DNA from: Apostichopus japonicus | Lineage: Eukaryota > Echinodermata > Holothuroidea > Aspidochirotida > Stichopodidae | NCBI RefSeq assembly: GCF_037975245.1 | Contig: NC_092572.1 | Location: forward strand, 12,622,769-12,686,768 | Reading direction: 5' to 3' | DNA length: 64,000 bases | Part shown: positions 12,440 through 24,226 of the stretch, one piece after another | How positions within the stretch are numbered: position 1 is the first letter of the stretch | Layout of the letters: each line of letters starts with the position of its first letter | Made by a program: the position numbers and the translations under genes | Notes under the pieces: model-generated | The model's input: the letters and a program-made list of their open reading frames with translations, nothing else | Told to the model about the DNA's origin: nothing | Databases searched by the model: none

Positions 12440-12600
12440 CCATGAGATCTAAAACTTAAGGAGGTTTGGGGGCATCATTGGGTCTGGAAAGTGTTATTTC
12501 CGGCGATCTGGGAGGTATATTTGCCACAAAAAATTGTTGTACGCTACGCGCGAACCCATGGTCGCGCTCCACTTAGATTGTATCAGAGAACAGACACGAG
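12440..12600. repeat. Diverged copy of the dispersed core repeat
   Basis: It shares TTATTTCCGGCGATCTGGGAGG and the following GCGCTCCACTTAGAT with the core copies near 8370, 13060, 13550, 14765, 16050 and 24370. Ends are not resolved. Confidence 0.6.
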
Positions 12601-12639
12601 TCCCCACCATTATCCAAGACTGATCTGCGTCCATGCACG

Positions 12640-13220
12640 AATAAATTAACTATGTCTGAATTTTCGAAAATTCCCTGACCAACATTCTTAAACATACTTC
12701 CCTCTACTCGTTCAATTTTGACCTGTCTGTTAGGGGTTCAAGGAGGTTTTTTCCTATATTGAATGGTTGTCCATAGATGAGCATTTGTGCAACATTATGG
12801 GTATATTGTGAAGTGAATTTATTTCACGAGAAATGTTAATTTTCAAATTCTGAACAAATAATGGGCTTTAAACCTGAAGAAGTGGGGCTGACGGGTATTG
12901 TGGGCCGCGACGTAGAATCACCTACAAAAGCAATGACCCACAGGAGATGCGATGAGGTCGAACATGATGTATGACTGGTGACAATCTTCCAAAAGGTTAT
13001 GGATGGAAAACAACTATTGGGAAATACTTGGTACTCAGGCAAAAGTGTACATCTGGTTGGTCATCTTCAAGCCCGATATGTGCCATATCCGGTGATCTGG
13101 GGGGGGGGGGGTGTATCAAAACCAGAAATTTCCTTATACGCTGCGCGCCAACTGATGGTGGCGCTCCGCTTAGATAGTAATTCGCGCCCCCGGGTTAGAA
13201 AATCCTGGATACGCACCTGG
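12640..13220. mobile_element. Interspersed repeat, about 580 bp, copy 1
   Basis: It is highly similar to 15670-16210, with a shorter copy at 13378-13712. Shared landmarks include GACGGGTATTGTGGG, AGGAGATG.GATGAGGT and the terminal core GGTGGCGCTCCGCTTAGATAGT. It ends in a GGATACGC.CCTGG-like terminus typical of the small elements here. No coding content. Confidence 0.7.
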
Positions 13221-13221
13221 G

Positions 13222-13860
13222 TTATTTCTTATGAATTGCTGGTATATATATATGCTGATAAGGGGAAAGTGCAAACATTAATACCCATTTATTTAATGAA
13301 ATAAAATTAATGAAATTGTTAAGGTTATATCTTATGAATTGCTGGTATATATGCTGATAAAAGGGGAAAGTGCAAACATTGTGGGCCGCGACGTAGAATC
13401 ACCTACAAAAGCAATGACCCACAGGAGAAGCGATGAGGTGGAACATGATGTGTGACTGGTGACAATCTTCAAAAAGGTTATAGATGGGGAAAAAAAAACT
13501 ATTGGGAAATACTTGGTTCTCAGGCAAAAGTGTACATCTGGTTGGTCATCTTCAAGCCCGATATGTGCCATATCCGGTGATCTGAGAGGGGGGGGGGGGG
13601 GGGTATCAAAACCAGAAATTTCCTTATACGCTGCGCACCAACTGATGATGGTGGCGCTCCGCTTAGATAGTAATTCGCGCCCCCGGGTTAGAAAATCCTG
13701 GATACGCCCCTGGTTATATCTTATGAATTGCTGGTATATGTGCCGATAAGGGGAAAGTGCAAACATTAATATCCATTTAATTAATGAAATCAAATTAATG
13801 AAAATGTTCAGGTTAAGGTTATATCTTATGAATTGCTGGTATATGTATGCTGATATCAGG
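13222..13860. repeat. Short tandem units interrupted by a 335-bp element copy
   Basis: A unit of about 90-100 bases containing TCTTATGAATTGCTGGTATA and GGGGAAAGTGCAAACATT occurs near 13225, 13325, 13715 and 13820. Between the second and third copies lies 13378-13712, a partial copy of the 12640-13220 element. The element probably inserted into a pre-existing tandem array. Confidence 0.65.
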
Positions 13861-13990
13861 GAAAAGTGCAGACATTAATATCCTTGAACTAAAAGAGCAA
13901 TAAATAAACTACAACATATTTATGTAAGGAAAGCTTTAAATGGAAACAAACAAGCTATAGCGACACATTGTTTTACATCAACCAACCAAG

Positions 13991-16900
13991 ATGTACTCTT
14001 TGGCTGTTTTATTGGTGTTCTGCACTGCTGTGTCGACTGTTGGTAAGTCTGTACCTATTATTTTTCTGTCAAGTTTTGTTTTATATTTTTGTTGTATTCC
14101 CCTTTTTTGTTTCGTAAGCTAAATTGAAGGGACAAAATGGATAATGTATTGAGGACATTCGTGGGTGGAAGACATATATAGCTCTCTTATGTTAAACGAC
14201 GAAAACATTGAAATTTATCTATCTCTCTAGCAAAAAAAAAAAAATGAATGTTGTAACCCACCTGTTAATGATGTCTTAGCCGGGATGCTCCTGTACCTGT
14301 TGTTCATAGCGCATGGCAATTGGGTGTTCTATTTGATTTACAGTTGAAATATGAAGAAAAAGCATATTGCTAATACTTGTCAATTTGTTTATGGGGTATT
14401 CCCTCAACCGCTTCTCGGTCTTTTGGCTAAGATTATGTCTAGTATATGTTCCTTTTCGAGGGGAATGGTGATACACACCTGACGATGATCACACAGTCAC
14501 AGTCCCGATGCAAGGGGACTGGGGTTGAGAGCGGATCAGTCGTTCGGTAGTTTGGTTTTCGTGCCCATGGGGTTCTTTCATGGGCGGCGATCATGGGGGG
14601 GACGGGGGGGACATGTCCCCCCAATATTTTAGGTGGGGGGATATAGTATCTAATATCCCCCCCAATATTTGGTGGCATAGTTTTTTTTTTTAGCATATTG
14701 TTTGTATTTTTTTATGATATCGCTAGAAATTTCAAAGTAGAAAATGCTTAGATGCAACTTACAAGGCATGGGAAGTGCCATTTCCAGCGATCTGGGAGGC
14801 ATTTTCGGCCAAAATTTTCTTTTGCGCTTCGCGCCAACTTATGGTGGCGCTACGCTTAGATAGTTTGCCTACAAGCTTCGCCCCTCCCTTAATTGGCACA
14901 TCCCTCGCAAGGCGCCTGTCTAACCGTGTCACAATTTGTTACCATATATGACCGAAAGTAGTTTTTACCTTTTTTTGCGAAATGAATAGCTAGACGGACC
15001 GCATCCGTAATGAAATTTGGTTTGCCGAGGAAAATAGGGCTGTAGCAACCAAAAAAAAAAAAATTATGCCACCAAATATTGGGGGGATAATAGTTACTAT
15101 TAGATACTATCGTATATTCCCCACCTAAAATATTGGGGGACATGTCCCCCCGCCCCAATGATTTAAATGGGGGGACAGGGGGACATGTTCCCCCAATATT
15201 TTAGGTGGGGAATATACGGTAGTATCTAATAGTAACTATTATCCCCCCAATATTTGGTGGCATAATTTTTGTGTGTGACTATAAATAGAAAATAATGCGT
15301 GAGATTATTTATCCAAATCATATTTGGCGGTGGCTAAAACTTCATCCAACACATGCTGCATGAGGTAAATGACTCTTCGTCGTCGTTACTGTGACCTGTG
15401 ACCGTATAGCATGTTGTCACTCATGATTATTATCATGTCTGTACATCTCTTGTGTATGAGTAAAAGTACGTACAATCATATATATGATCCACATCGCTAT
15501 GGGTTCACTGGGTTTCCATTTGGCCTGTTTCCTACAAGATTTCTAACCGCAGACGCGTAGCCAGGTGGGGGGGGGGCGAAGGGTGTAGACCGCCCCCTCG
15601 AGCATATTTTTTTTATGATATCAAAGTTTTATAGTAGCCGTTATAAGAGGTTTTAATAATTGTTCACCAGTAAATTAACTGTGTCTGAATTTTCGAAAAT
15701 TCGTTGACCAACATTCTTTATCATACTTCCCTCTATTCGTGCAATTTTTACCGATCTGTTAGGGGTTGAAGGGGGTTTTTCTATATTGGTTGTCCATAGA
15801 TGAAAATTTGTGCAACATTATGGGTATGTTTTGAATTGAATTTATGATTCAAATTCTGAACAAATAATGGGCTTAAAACCTTGAAAAATGGGGCTGACGG
15901 GTATTGTGGGGCGTTACGTAGAATTACCTACAAAAGCAATGATCCACAGGAGATGTGATGAGGTCGAACATGATGTGTGACTGGTGACAATAGGGACTAT
16001 AGGGAAAAGCTTGGTTCTCAGGCGAAAAGTGTACATCTGGTTGGTCATTTTCAAGCCCGAGAAGTGCCATTTCCGGTGATCTGGGGGCTATCAAAACCAA
16101 AAATTTTCTTGTACGCTGCGCGCCAACCAATGGTGGCGCTCCGCTTAGATAGTAATTCGCCTGCACCCAAGCAAATGTCCCCCCAATATTTGAAACAAAT
16201 CGCCGCCCCTGGGTTCTTTCCTGGGTGTCTTTTCTTAAGAAGGATTCCCTCAATCAGTAGAATTCTTAAATTCCTTTCACGGTCTGATACTGAAAATTCC
16301 GTATTGATTCCTGTAAATCCCTGTAAAATGATTTGCCATATTCTGCTTCTGAAACCCTTAGAATGTCTTCAGAAATTCGCAGTTAGAATGTTTGAACATA
16401 GGTGAAGTCAATTTGATTCAAGGTCTGATCGGCTTAAAGCTTGTATTAGCTTCCTATTGAGTAAGCAGAGAATTCAGTATACGGTACTACTTTAAACTTT
16501 GAGATGTATGTAAGAGCTCCCCCCCTCGCACCCCCACCCCTATCATGCTTATCTGAGTTGGTTTGCTGGCAAATATGCCCGGGCGTATAATCTCTCCGTT
16601 CGGCAAATAATTTTGAACTCCAGAGTCCGTTTATTAAAAATTTGTGTGACAGTAAATCTATATTTGGCAAGACTATGCACTTCGATCGGTCCTTTGCAAT
16701 TCGCAGCTCCAACACTTTGGAATAAATTACCAATTAATGTTTCACCCAACTCCTCTTTTAATGGTTTTAAATCCTATCTTAAGGGGTGCCCTCTTGTCTA
16801 TATGAAGCTAAAACATGACATATGCGGGTTGAGTTCATTAGTATTTATCAAACAATGGAATAACTTGAACATCAAGGACTGCACTGTAGGCACCGAAATC

Positions 16901-19900
16901 CAGAGTTTTAGCATGACTTTAAGTAATTTTATAGGTATTTATATTTAACTTTTAGCATATTTTCAAATATTTTTATATTTTTTATTTCATTTCTTGAATA
17001 CCTCAATAGCTACAGAAACGATTCCAGCATTGACATATTTCACTTTTCTCGAACTGTGACTTATCAAGGTTCAAATTCTGCCTCAATTCACCCTTTAAGG
17101 CCATAGCAAAAGAATGTATTTAGGTGTAATAGGTATAAAGGTTTTCAAAAATATTACGAAATGCTTCGAAAACAAACAAACAAAAAACCGGTTTATTTAC
17201 GAAACAGCAATCACGCATATCAGTGATTAGTCACTGTATGCGCGACTTCGTGACTAGTCACTTTATTCGAAATAACATATTCACGAATTGCGCCCTCTCC
17301 TTTATGTACGTACATTTTAAACTTTTAAAGGGTACGCTCACCGGGTTTTCTGCCAAAGTAGAACTAATTTTGATGGATTATGAGATTGAACGAAATGGTT
17401 TTCCATTTGGCTGTATGGCAGTCCATGTGTTAAAAGGATTGTCTGGTGGCCCAAAGAAGTTACCTTAAAAAATGATAAATAGTTTTCCAAACATGTTGTC
17501 AAAGTATGAGAACGCTAATGTTGCTTTTGACAGAGAATCGATTTTTTAATCGTTAAGGATGGACATTTCAAATATGATTTGAACAGTACAGAACGTGACG
17601 TCATCTACGCTAATGCAGATTGCCACATAACCCACGCTCCATACAGTACCTACAGTAATCACAACAAAAACCGCGTTTGTATACAGATTAATTTCTCCCT
17701 CAATTTTTGGTGAAATTTCTTATATAAATTAGATATGTTTTTAAAACCTCCTTAAGCCGCCATATATGTAGTAGATCGGTGGTTTCGTGGTCTTTGTGTA
17801 ACACAAGATAAGTTTTAACAGCACTCTTCGTTGTTTATACAATGCGCAATCCAGCTCCAACGCGAAGAATGTTCGCATGTAGGCTACTATAACGTATACA
17901 ATCGGACAGTTCTGCGAAGCCTAAGCTTCTCGGTTCTACATTCTGCTCTGACATCGATTCCGCCAAGTTTCATCTTTGGGTGTTCCGAATTCTTTTCAAG
18001 TTTCCTTTTTAGTTGATCCGTGAATTTTATTTCAGCGATTTCGAGGCACAGTTTATGAACTGTGGTTTGAGTGTGAGAGTATATTATGTGCAACGCTATA
18101 CGTATACCAACTGGACATGGTACAGTAGTAGGCAGAAGTAGGCTATATACGTTCGCGATATGTACGTTATATATAATAGGCAATCACTTGTGCGTGTACA
18201 CGTGAGAGTGTATTTGCTGCGGAAATGGGAGTGCTAACTTCAAGTCGCCTGTTTTCCCATATGCCTGCACTACGTCAATCACCATATTGATGCGTTCGAA
18301 CAAACGGTATTTTTGGTGAGAAACTGGTGAATTTGAAAACCAGATTTCTACAAAAAGAAAACGTCAAATGGGGACAATTTTTACATGGTTAGGAAGTGAA
18401 AAATAATAACTACAAGGACAATGTATCAAAATCTTCCACCAGACAATTCCTGTAATGCGAAGCATCCAACGGAATGGTTCGGCAGTGTAGTGGAGTGCAA
18501 CGCTAGTTAGAAAAAAGTGGGGCAGGAGATTAACAACTCTTGCCCCTGTTCATTGCCCCTTCCCCTTGCCCCTGCCCCTCCAATTTTGGGCAGTTTTCCC
18601 ATCTGCCTCTATGTTCCTACGTCTATGTTGCGAGACAAATTTCATGTTAACACCAACACAGCTATCTTAACCATGCATGGAACAAAAGATAAAAGAATGA
18701 TTTTGTGTTCGAATATAGAATAAGAAAAACTTTTTCTTGGTCAATCTATCCACTTTGATGTTGTGCATATATCATATATTACAACATATTTAAGTTATAT
18801 TGTAACATTTCCCTCTTCTTCTTCTTTGATATGCAGCAAACAAACCACCGATTGTCTACAAGCGTGTGAGTGCTTTTGATTTTATTTATGACGACAGAGG
18901 GACTGGATCTTATCACGGAATAACAGTATGGCGCCCCCGGATTGTCGAAAATGGTTATTATCGCCTTGGCGACGTAGCTGTTCCCTATAGGTCTGAACCA
19001 ATGACATCTGCGGTAGTTGTCAAACCATTAACGGAGGACGCTCTTGCACCTCCAGACAGCTTTACAGAAGTTTGGAACGACAGAGGAAGTGGAGGCCCTC
19101 TCGCTGTTCGTTTCTTTACAATGAATCCAAAAAGTGGATACACCTGCCTGGGTTCCGTTGCTCTTGACAACTACCAAACTCCATCTCCTGATAAAAACTT
19201 GTATAGGTAGGCTAAATATAATTTTCCCGGTGGTGTTTGGTGGTGGTTGTTGTTGGTGGTTACATAAATTTAGCAGTAAATGAGTGGGGGGGGGGGCTGG
19301 GTAAGTCACTGGTGCACTACAGCGACAATGAGAGAGACCAAAATCAGTGGGTTGCGAGTTTTGTCCAAATGTCGAAAAGTCTATAGTTGTTCGGAGCTCG
19401 TAAACATATCGATTAGTATTTTTCTTAACCTTAAGGTATCCTTACTCATAAGCAGACTACCAAGACTCTGAACTTTCAAGAAATTAGGTCTTATTAGATC
19501 TAAGCTATTTAGCATACTATGATCAGCATTTTATTACAACAAAGGAGGAAAAAGGGCAGGAAGGAAGGTAAAAAGGGGCTGGAAAATAACAACAAAACGA
19601 TATGAGCATGTTCTGTGCCTCCCCCCCCCCCAAAAAAAAAATGCGTTTACGCATTGTTTAAGTTTGTTTTCAGTGATATGTAAATCATCGAAATTCATTT
19701 GAACAATTTAGCTTATTAGGAGGTGTAGAATATCGTAAAGGCGTTCTCTGGGTGTTTGTTTATATGTTATGCTGAAAGAAATGGAATAGTCTGCCATCCG
19801 TCAGATACACAATCCTTGCCATAATCACTGTTCTATGTTATAACTGCCTTGAACAAACTTTTTTCTTATTTCAAATCTTATTTCTTATGAGAGGTATCAC

Positions 19901-22900
19901 AGTTTCTTCACATACAAGGCACACCAAAGACTGAAGACTTGTTCAAGTATAATTATGACGTCATTGAGCCACATGTGCTTCATTTTTGTTAATACTTTTC
20001 TTTTATATATTTATTGCAATGTCTATTTTCTGTAATTGGAGCTGTGTGTGTTTTTTTTTTTATGGCTAATGCTAAATCTCAAATAATGAATCTCTTTACA
20101 CGACCGAATGAAGGTATAGGATTTAGGGTCAACACTGTTAACATTTTACCTTCATAATATGAGGAAAAACGAAAATAAAATAAAGGGTTTCAGATCCTTA
20201 AAATAGTGGTGACACTATGACATCATAGATTTTCAAAAGAGATAGGACCTTTAAAACTAGGATATCTCCCACACGGAACAATGCCTTCCTTATAGCCGTT
20301 CATGGGAGTTGTTCATTATAAGCCAAAGTTGATGGTTGGGGTATTTGTGCCCCGATAAGGTTTGAAGTATGTTATATGTAAACCAGTTTATCATTAACGC
20401 CATTTTGTTAACAGGTGTGTGAAGAGTGACTACGTCTCTCGCGGACAAGGTTACTATTCGTTGATATGGATTGATAGAGGGTCTGGCTGCCCAAAATCTG
20501 TAACCATATATGGTAACATCCCATCAGGGAATTCCGGATACGACATTGAGAGCAATACTTTCACCGCAATTGGAAACTATAACACTCCCACTGGATCGCC
20601 GCCTATGCTGAATGGTCAAGTGGTCAAGAACCATCAAGAGGTCTTGGGTCTTGCATCGCTCGAAGACTTGGCTTTCGTGGTTTACCAGACGCCGGATATG
20701 GAGTTCGTATGGAGCGATCGAATGACTGGCTGTTACCTCGGCATCGCGGTGTATCGTAGCAAGGGACATTCTGGCACATATTCACTCGGTGACGTGGCCA
20801 CTAGATCAACCAATGGGAAGCCCGAAGTTGGGTACGTAGTGAAACCACTTAAAGATGACGCACTTATAGCCCCAGAGGACTACCGTGAAATATGGAATGA
20901 CAAAGGAACGGGCGGAAAGTTTGATGTGACATTTTATCAGCCAATCTGCCCCACTGGTTACGTTGCGCTGGGCGACGTGGCAGTGGCCAGTTATACCGAA
21001 GACCCTCCAGTCGACGCTATCCGGTGCGTTAAATTGGATTACGTAACAAACGGGCAATGGGATTTCGTTTGGAACGATAGAGGTAGCGGTTCTCCTGATA
21101 GCCTTACTGTTTGGGAAGCAAGGTCCACAGCGGGATCAAACGGACAAGGTCTGGCAGCGATTACGACATCAGCCAGTTATTCAGATATGCCTAACCCTCC
21201 AAAGGTCCTGAAAGCAGAATTGGTCAACTTTGTGACAGGGAAACCAGTATCGAGTTATACAATCCAGGATATGTAAGATATCATTTCGACGACACAAATA
21301 TTGTAGCGAACGAACCGGAGAGCCTGGCTAGAACAACTGTAGTGAATACACGTTCATCAGAAATGCAAGCCAGTCGAACGATGGAATACTCTTACGAAGA
21401 GGTCAAGACTTGGGAGTTGGCGGCTGGACTCGAAGTTAGCGTCGAGACGACTTTCTCTTCAGGGGTACCATTTGTGGCTGGCGGCAAGGTTAGTGAAGCG
21501 TCTCGAATTATTCGATTGATCACCGCACCATCAAGCATCCATCAATTCACTGATTTATTCATTCATCTTCCTACATTCAGTCATTCATTCATTCATCCAT
21601 CTATCCATTCTGTCATTCATTCTTTCATTTATTCATTTATCCATTCATTATCTATCTATTCATTCTTTCATATATCCCTCCGTTCATCATATTTCAATCA
21701 TCCGTTAATTCATCCGTGTATTCATTTATTCATTCAATTCGTTCATTCACTCTACAATTAATTCAATTTTGATTGAAATTCTTTTTCACCACGTGCAATT
21801 TACTTATAAATTAAAATAAAATAAAACTGTTAGCAAAGTGCTTATCCACTAAAGAGCCTTTGTAAGAGAATGTGTGAAAGTAAGTTGGCCTGACGTTTCG
21901 ATCCTAGCAGGATCTTCTTCAGAGGCTAAATGACAAGTAACAGTAACAGAAGGGACAAAACACGCACAGAATACAGACAGGTTAATGATCAGGGTGAACA
22001 CAAAGAGATAGATGTAAGGGGATTAGTAGACAAGGGATGGAGAGAAGAAAGAAAGAAACCAACAGGGGAAGAGGAGAGGTAGGAGATAAACTGTAGAGGG
22101 ACAAAGAGAGGATTAAGGGAGGGATAAGGGAGTAAACTAGAGAAGGATAAAGACAAAGTAAGTCCTGGCTTATAAATTAGTCAGGACCTACCCCCCTCCC
22201 CTTCCCATTTCCCACCCCAACCATGAATGTATTATATCATTCGTACCATAGATGCTATGTATGCATGAGTCTAATTGTGGTTTTGTGGATATCCGAAAGA
22301 TTACTTGGACCGATTTTATCGGATTTCCAAATAATTATAATAATAATGATGATGACGACAACGACGTGGATGTATGTATGTTGTGTGTTGGTGTATGTAT
22401 GCGTGTATGTGTGGGTGTATGCGTGTATGTATATATGTACGGGTGTATGTAGGTATTTTAGATCCTCCTGAGAGCGGGAAATCGCGAAGTAGCCATCATA
22501 GGTTTATCAAAGCCGTAAGCTGACCGAAGTCAGTCTCTTATAGATTCATATTTAACGTCCATGATTATGAATTGTCAGTTGTCAACAGCTCTGTACCTGG
22601 ACGACATACATTAATCTTGGAGTGACTCGAACTGGGGACCTTATGGATGACGATACTAATGATGATAATATCGTTTGCTTCTTTCCTCACAGGTATCGGT
22701 GTCTTCCACGGCAAGCTATGAATACGAATGGGGAGGTGAGGTAAGAGAAACAACGACGGACTCTATTGAAGTGGAAATAACGGTCCAAGTGAAAAGCTCT
22801 AAAATCGCTGAAATCGTGGGTAATCGGTACACGATCGACGTGCCTTACACCGCTACCCTTATTACTAATTATGCCGATGGAACCTCTGGAAAACGGTATG

Positions 22901-22977
22901 ACTTGGAGGGAGTCTTCCACGGCGTACAAGTTAACGATGTTCGCGTTATTTTTCACGAAGACGTACCTCTTTTGTAA
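13991..22977 (+). CDS. Secreted Vps62-repeat / aerolysin-like pore-forming protein (4 exons, reading-frame break in exon 3)
   Basis: Exons are 13991-14042, 18837-19206, 20415-21488 and 22693-22977; stop at 22975-22977. All borders are GT/AG with matching phases 1, 2 and 0. Exon 1 encodes a signal peptide (MYSLAVLLVFCTAVSTVG). Exons 2-3 hold six repeats around [WY]-x-D-[RK]-x-[ST]-G with LGDVA-type strands between, as in the Vps62 family; they read as two three-repeat units, probably beta-prism-like. The end of exon 3 and exon 4 form a Ser/Thr-rich amphipathic beta segment typical of the aerolysin/ETX-MTX2 fold, whose members oligomerise on membranes and insert a beta-barrel. The coding exons total 1,781 bases, not a multiple of three: the frame open to 21276 is replaced by another, open from 21195. 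The gene may be a recent pseudogene, or there may be a sequencing indel. Role in defence or digestion is inference. Confidence 0.82.
14590..15280. repeat. Three-copy inverted repeat with a 15.06-15.28 kb palindrome
   Basis: A segment of about 100 bases running from ACATGTCCCCCCAATATTTTAGGTGG to CCAATATTTGGTGGCATA occurs at about 14610-14690 (+), 15055-15160 (-) and 15165-15275 (+). The last two face each other as a long palindrome. It lies in intron 1 of the pore-forming gene and is probably the ends of a foldback DNA transposon. A core-repeat copy lies between the first two arms (about 14765-14865). Confidence 0.75.
15670..16210. mobile_element. Interspersed repeat, copy 2 (in intron 1 of pore-forming gene)
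   Basis: It aligns end to end with 12640-13220, with small indels, and is the younger-looking of the long copies in its 5' part. It carries the same terminal core (GGTGGCGCTCCGCTTAGATAGT). Confidence 0.7.
16560..16950 (+). pseudogene. Non-LTR retrotransposon (CR1/Jockey-like) reverse-transcriptase C-terminus, fragment
   Basis: The plus-strand frame at 16613-16948 contains APTLWNKLPINV followed by FKSYLKG, the well-known tail of CR1/L2/Jockey-type ORF2 proteins (A-P-x-L-W-N-x-L-P ... F-K-x-x-L-K). Only this tail remains; no RT catalytic motif is in frame upstream. It sits in intron 1 of the pore-forming gene in the same orientation. It is a dead 5'-truncated insertion. Confidence 0.7.
17000..18836. 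other. Remainder of intron 1 of the pore-forming gene
   Basis: No exon is supported. The intron ends in the pyrimidine tract CCCTCTTCTTCTTCTTTG followed by ATGCAG, a good acceptor. Confidence 0.6.
21195..21276 (+). other. Reading-frame break zone in exon 3 of pore-forming gene
   Basis: Both the upstream frame (which ends in TAA at 21274-21276) and the downstream frame (open from 21195) are open here, and protein-like sequence passes from one to the other. A GTAAGA donor-like string sits at 21273, but removing sequence to the nearest AG (34 bases) is too short for an intron and leaves the wrong frame. A single-base loss is the simplest reading. Confidence 0.7.
21535..21760. repeat. (ATTC)n-type microsatellite in intron 3
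   Basis: Interrupted ATTC/ATCC tetranucleotides, beginning about 50 bases after the exon 3 donor. Confidence 0.85.
21881..22065 (-). mobile_element. Retroelement-tail repeat with hammerhead-like core, copy 1
   Basis: On the minus strand it carries GCCTCTGAAGAAGATCC, a short stem (GATCCTGCTAGGATC) and GAAACGTCAGGCC. About 150 bases beyond that match, in inverse orientation, the copy at 47036-47212. Related strings (CTGA[TA]GA - stem - GAAAC) mark the ends of Penelope-like and other retroelements; here the CTGAAGA core differs from the active CTGATGA. Confidence 0.6.
22345..22460. repeat. (GTAT)n/(TG)n microsatellite in intron 3
   Basis: GTATGTATG and GTGTATGCGTG runs following a short (AAT)(GAT) tract. 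Confidence 0.8.
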
Positions 22978-23021
22978 AGGAAACACGCGTCACGTGATCT
23001 ATCAGCAACCAATGAGCTTAC

Positions 23022-23027
23022 AATAAA
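23022..23027 (+). terminator. Polyadenylation signal of pore-forming gene
   Basis: AATAAA lies 45 bases past the stop codon. A C-rich run follows about 60 bases later. A short 3' UTR is implied. Confidence 0.6.
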
Positions 23028-23059
23028 TATAATCTGGCATGAAGGAACTGTGTCGTATC

Positions 23060-24218
23060 TAATGGTGATTATTATATATACCCAGCCCCCCCCCACCCCC
23101 CCCCCCCCAAAAATGTCGTAAAGTGCATAAAACTTTCCCAATAAGATTCTTTACTGCAGCTTCTCTCACCTTCCAGAAATTGGTGAGTATACTAAAAATT
23201 AAACAGTATAAAAATACACAGGAGACGCAGAACTGTAAGATTATTATTGCGGTTCGACGTCAAATGTTTCTTGAAATTTGGACTATGGGTACAGTGGAGT
23301 AGTCCCCCTCCTCGCTCCCAATATATCTAACCTCCAACCTCACCCCCAGTTGAAAAACAGAACCATGTTTAGCCTATCATGCCTCAATATATAGTTTCGC
23401 TTTTGCATGCAAAAAAATAAATAAACAAACGATCCAGCGCCACGGCGTCAAAGATTATGACACTGTTTCATTGCCTCCTCGCCTTTTGAGCCCCACGACC
23501 GCTTTAACATTGCTTAGTTTGTTCTTCTTAGTTTCGTTTTTGGTGCCATGATATAACCACAAGCAAGGTACGTCACTGGCACATTTAGTCTGACGTCATC
23601 ACTGCAGCCTCTGTCGCGGAAGACGAATGACTTGCTATGATATACTACCACGATCAAGCTACGTCACATATTTTAATACAATGTTGAAACTAGCTTACAA
23701 AAAGTGCCCAACCGAGTAGAAAGGTGATAAAAAACAGTGATAAAGGCCAGTGAGGAATTATCGAAACATCAGTTCAATTTGCGTTATAATATATTGGCTT
23801 TGTTCAGTCGAAAGTCTGTTGTCTTCCTCGACATTGGTTGGTGATGACGTCACAATGAAATAAGTGCATTGGCCCTCATATCCATCAGTAACGGGGTTTT
23901 GGTGAACATTGTAAGCCTTTCGGGAATAAACTTGATCTAAAGCAAACTTAAATTCTAAAGTGTCTTTTCATTTTTGTGAAATTTTCTAGTAGAAAGGGCA
24001 ACTTTGAGAAAAAAATATATAAGCCTACCTTTTTGTTAAAAAACCAAATGTCGCTTTGAAGAAAAGGGTGTCTACGATAAGGGACGGTTTGTCCTTTTTC
24101 CGCAACACCCACCCACACCCAATCCCACCCCAATCCCACCACCCCTCCGCTCTACCGCATTTCCTTCATTATCTTCATCATAACCACCAACGATATACCT
24201 TAATAATAGTTAAGCTTG
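23060..24218. other. Intergenic, no gene recognised
   Basis: It contains a poly-C tract near 23082-23108 and TGACGTCA-like strings near 23592 and 23845. No exon is supported. Confidence 0.4.
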
Positions 24219-24226
24219 AAAGTAAG

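Noticed and set aside
13332-13793. 153-codon minus-strand open frame
   Set aside because: It lies across dispersed non-coding repeats and has homopolymer-coded runs of proline; a near-identical repeat copy nearby does not keep the frame.
13910-13990. TATA box for the pore-forming gene (CATATTTATG near 13916)
   Set aside because: AT-rich surroundings make the match uninformative and no initiator could be placed.
21273-21306. 34-bp mini-intron to repair the pore-forming gene frame
   Set aside because: Too short for splicing, and its removal does not give the downstream frame.
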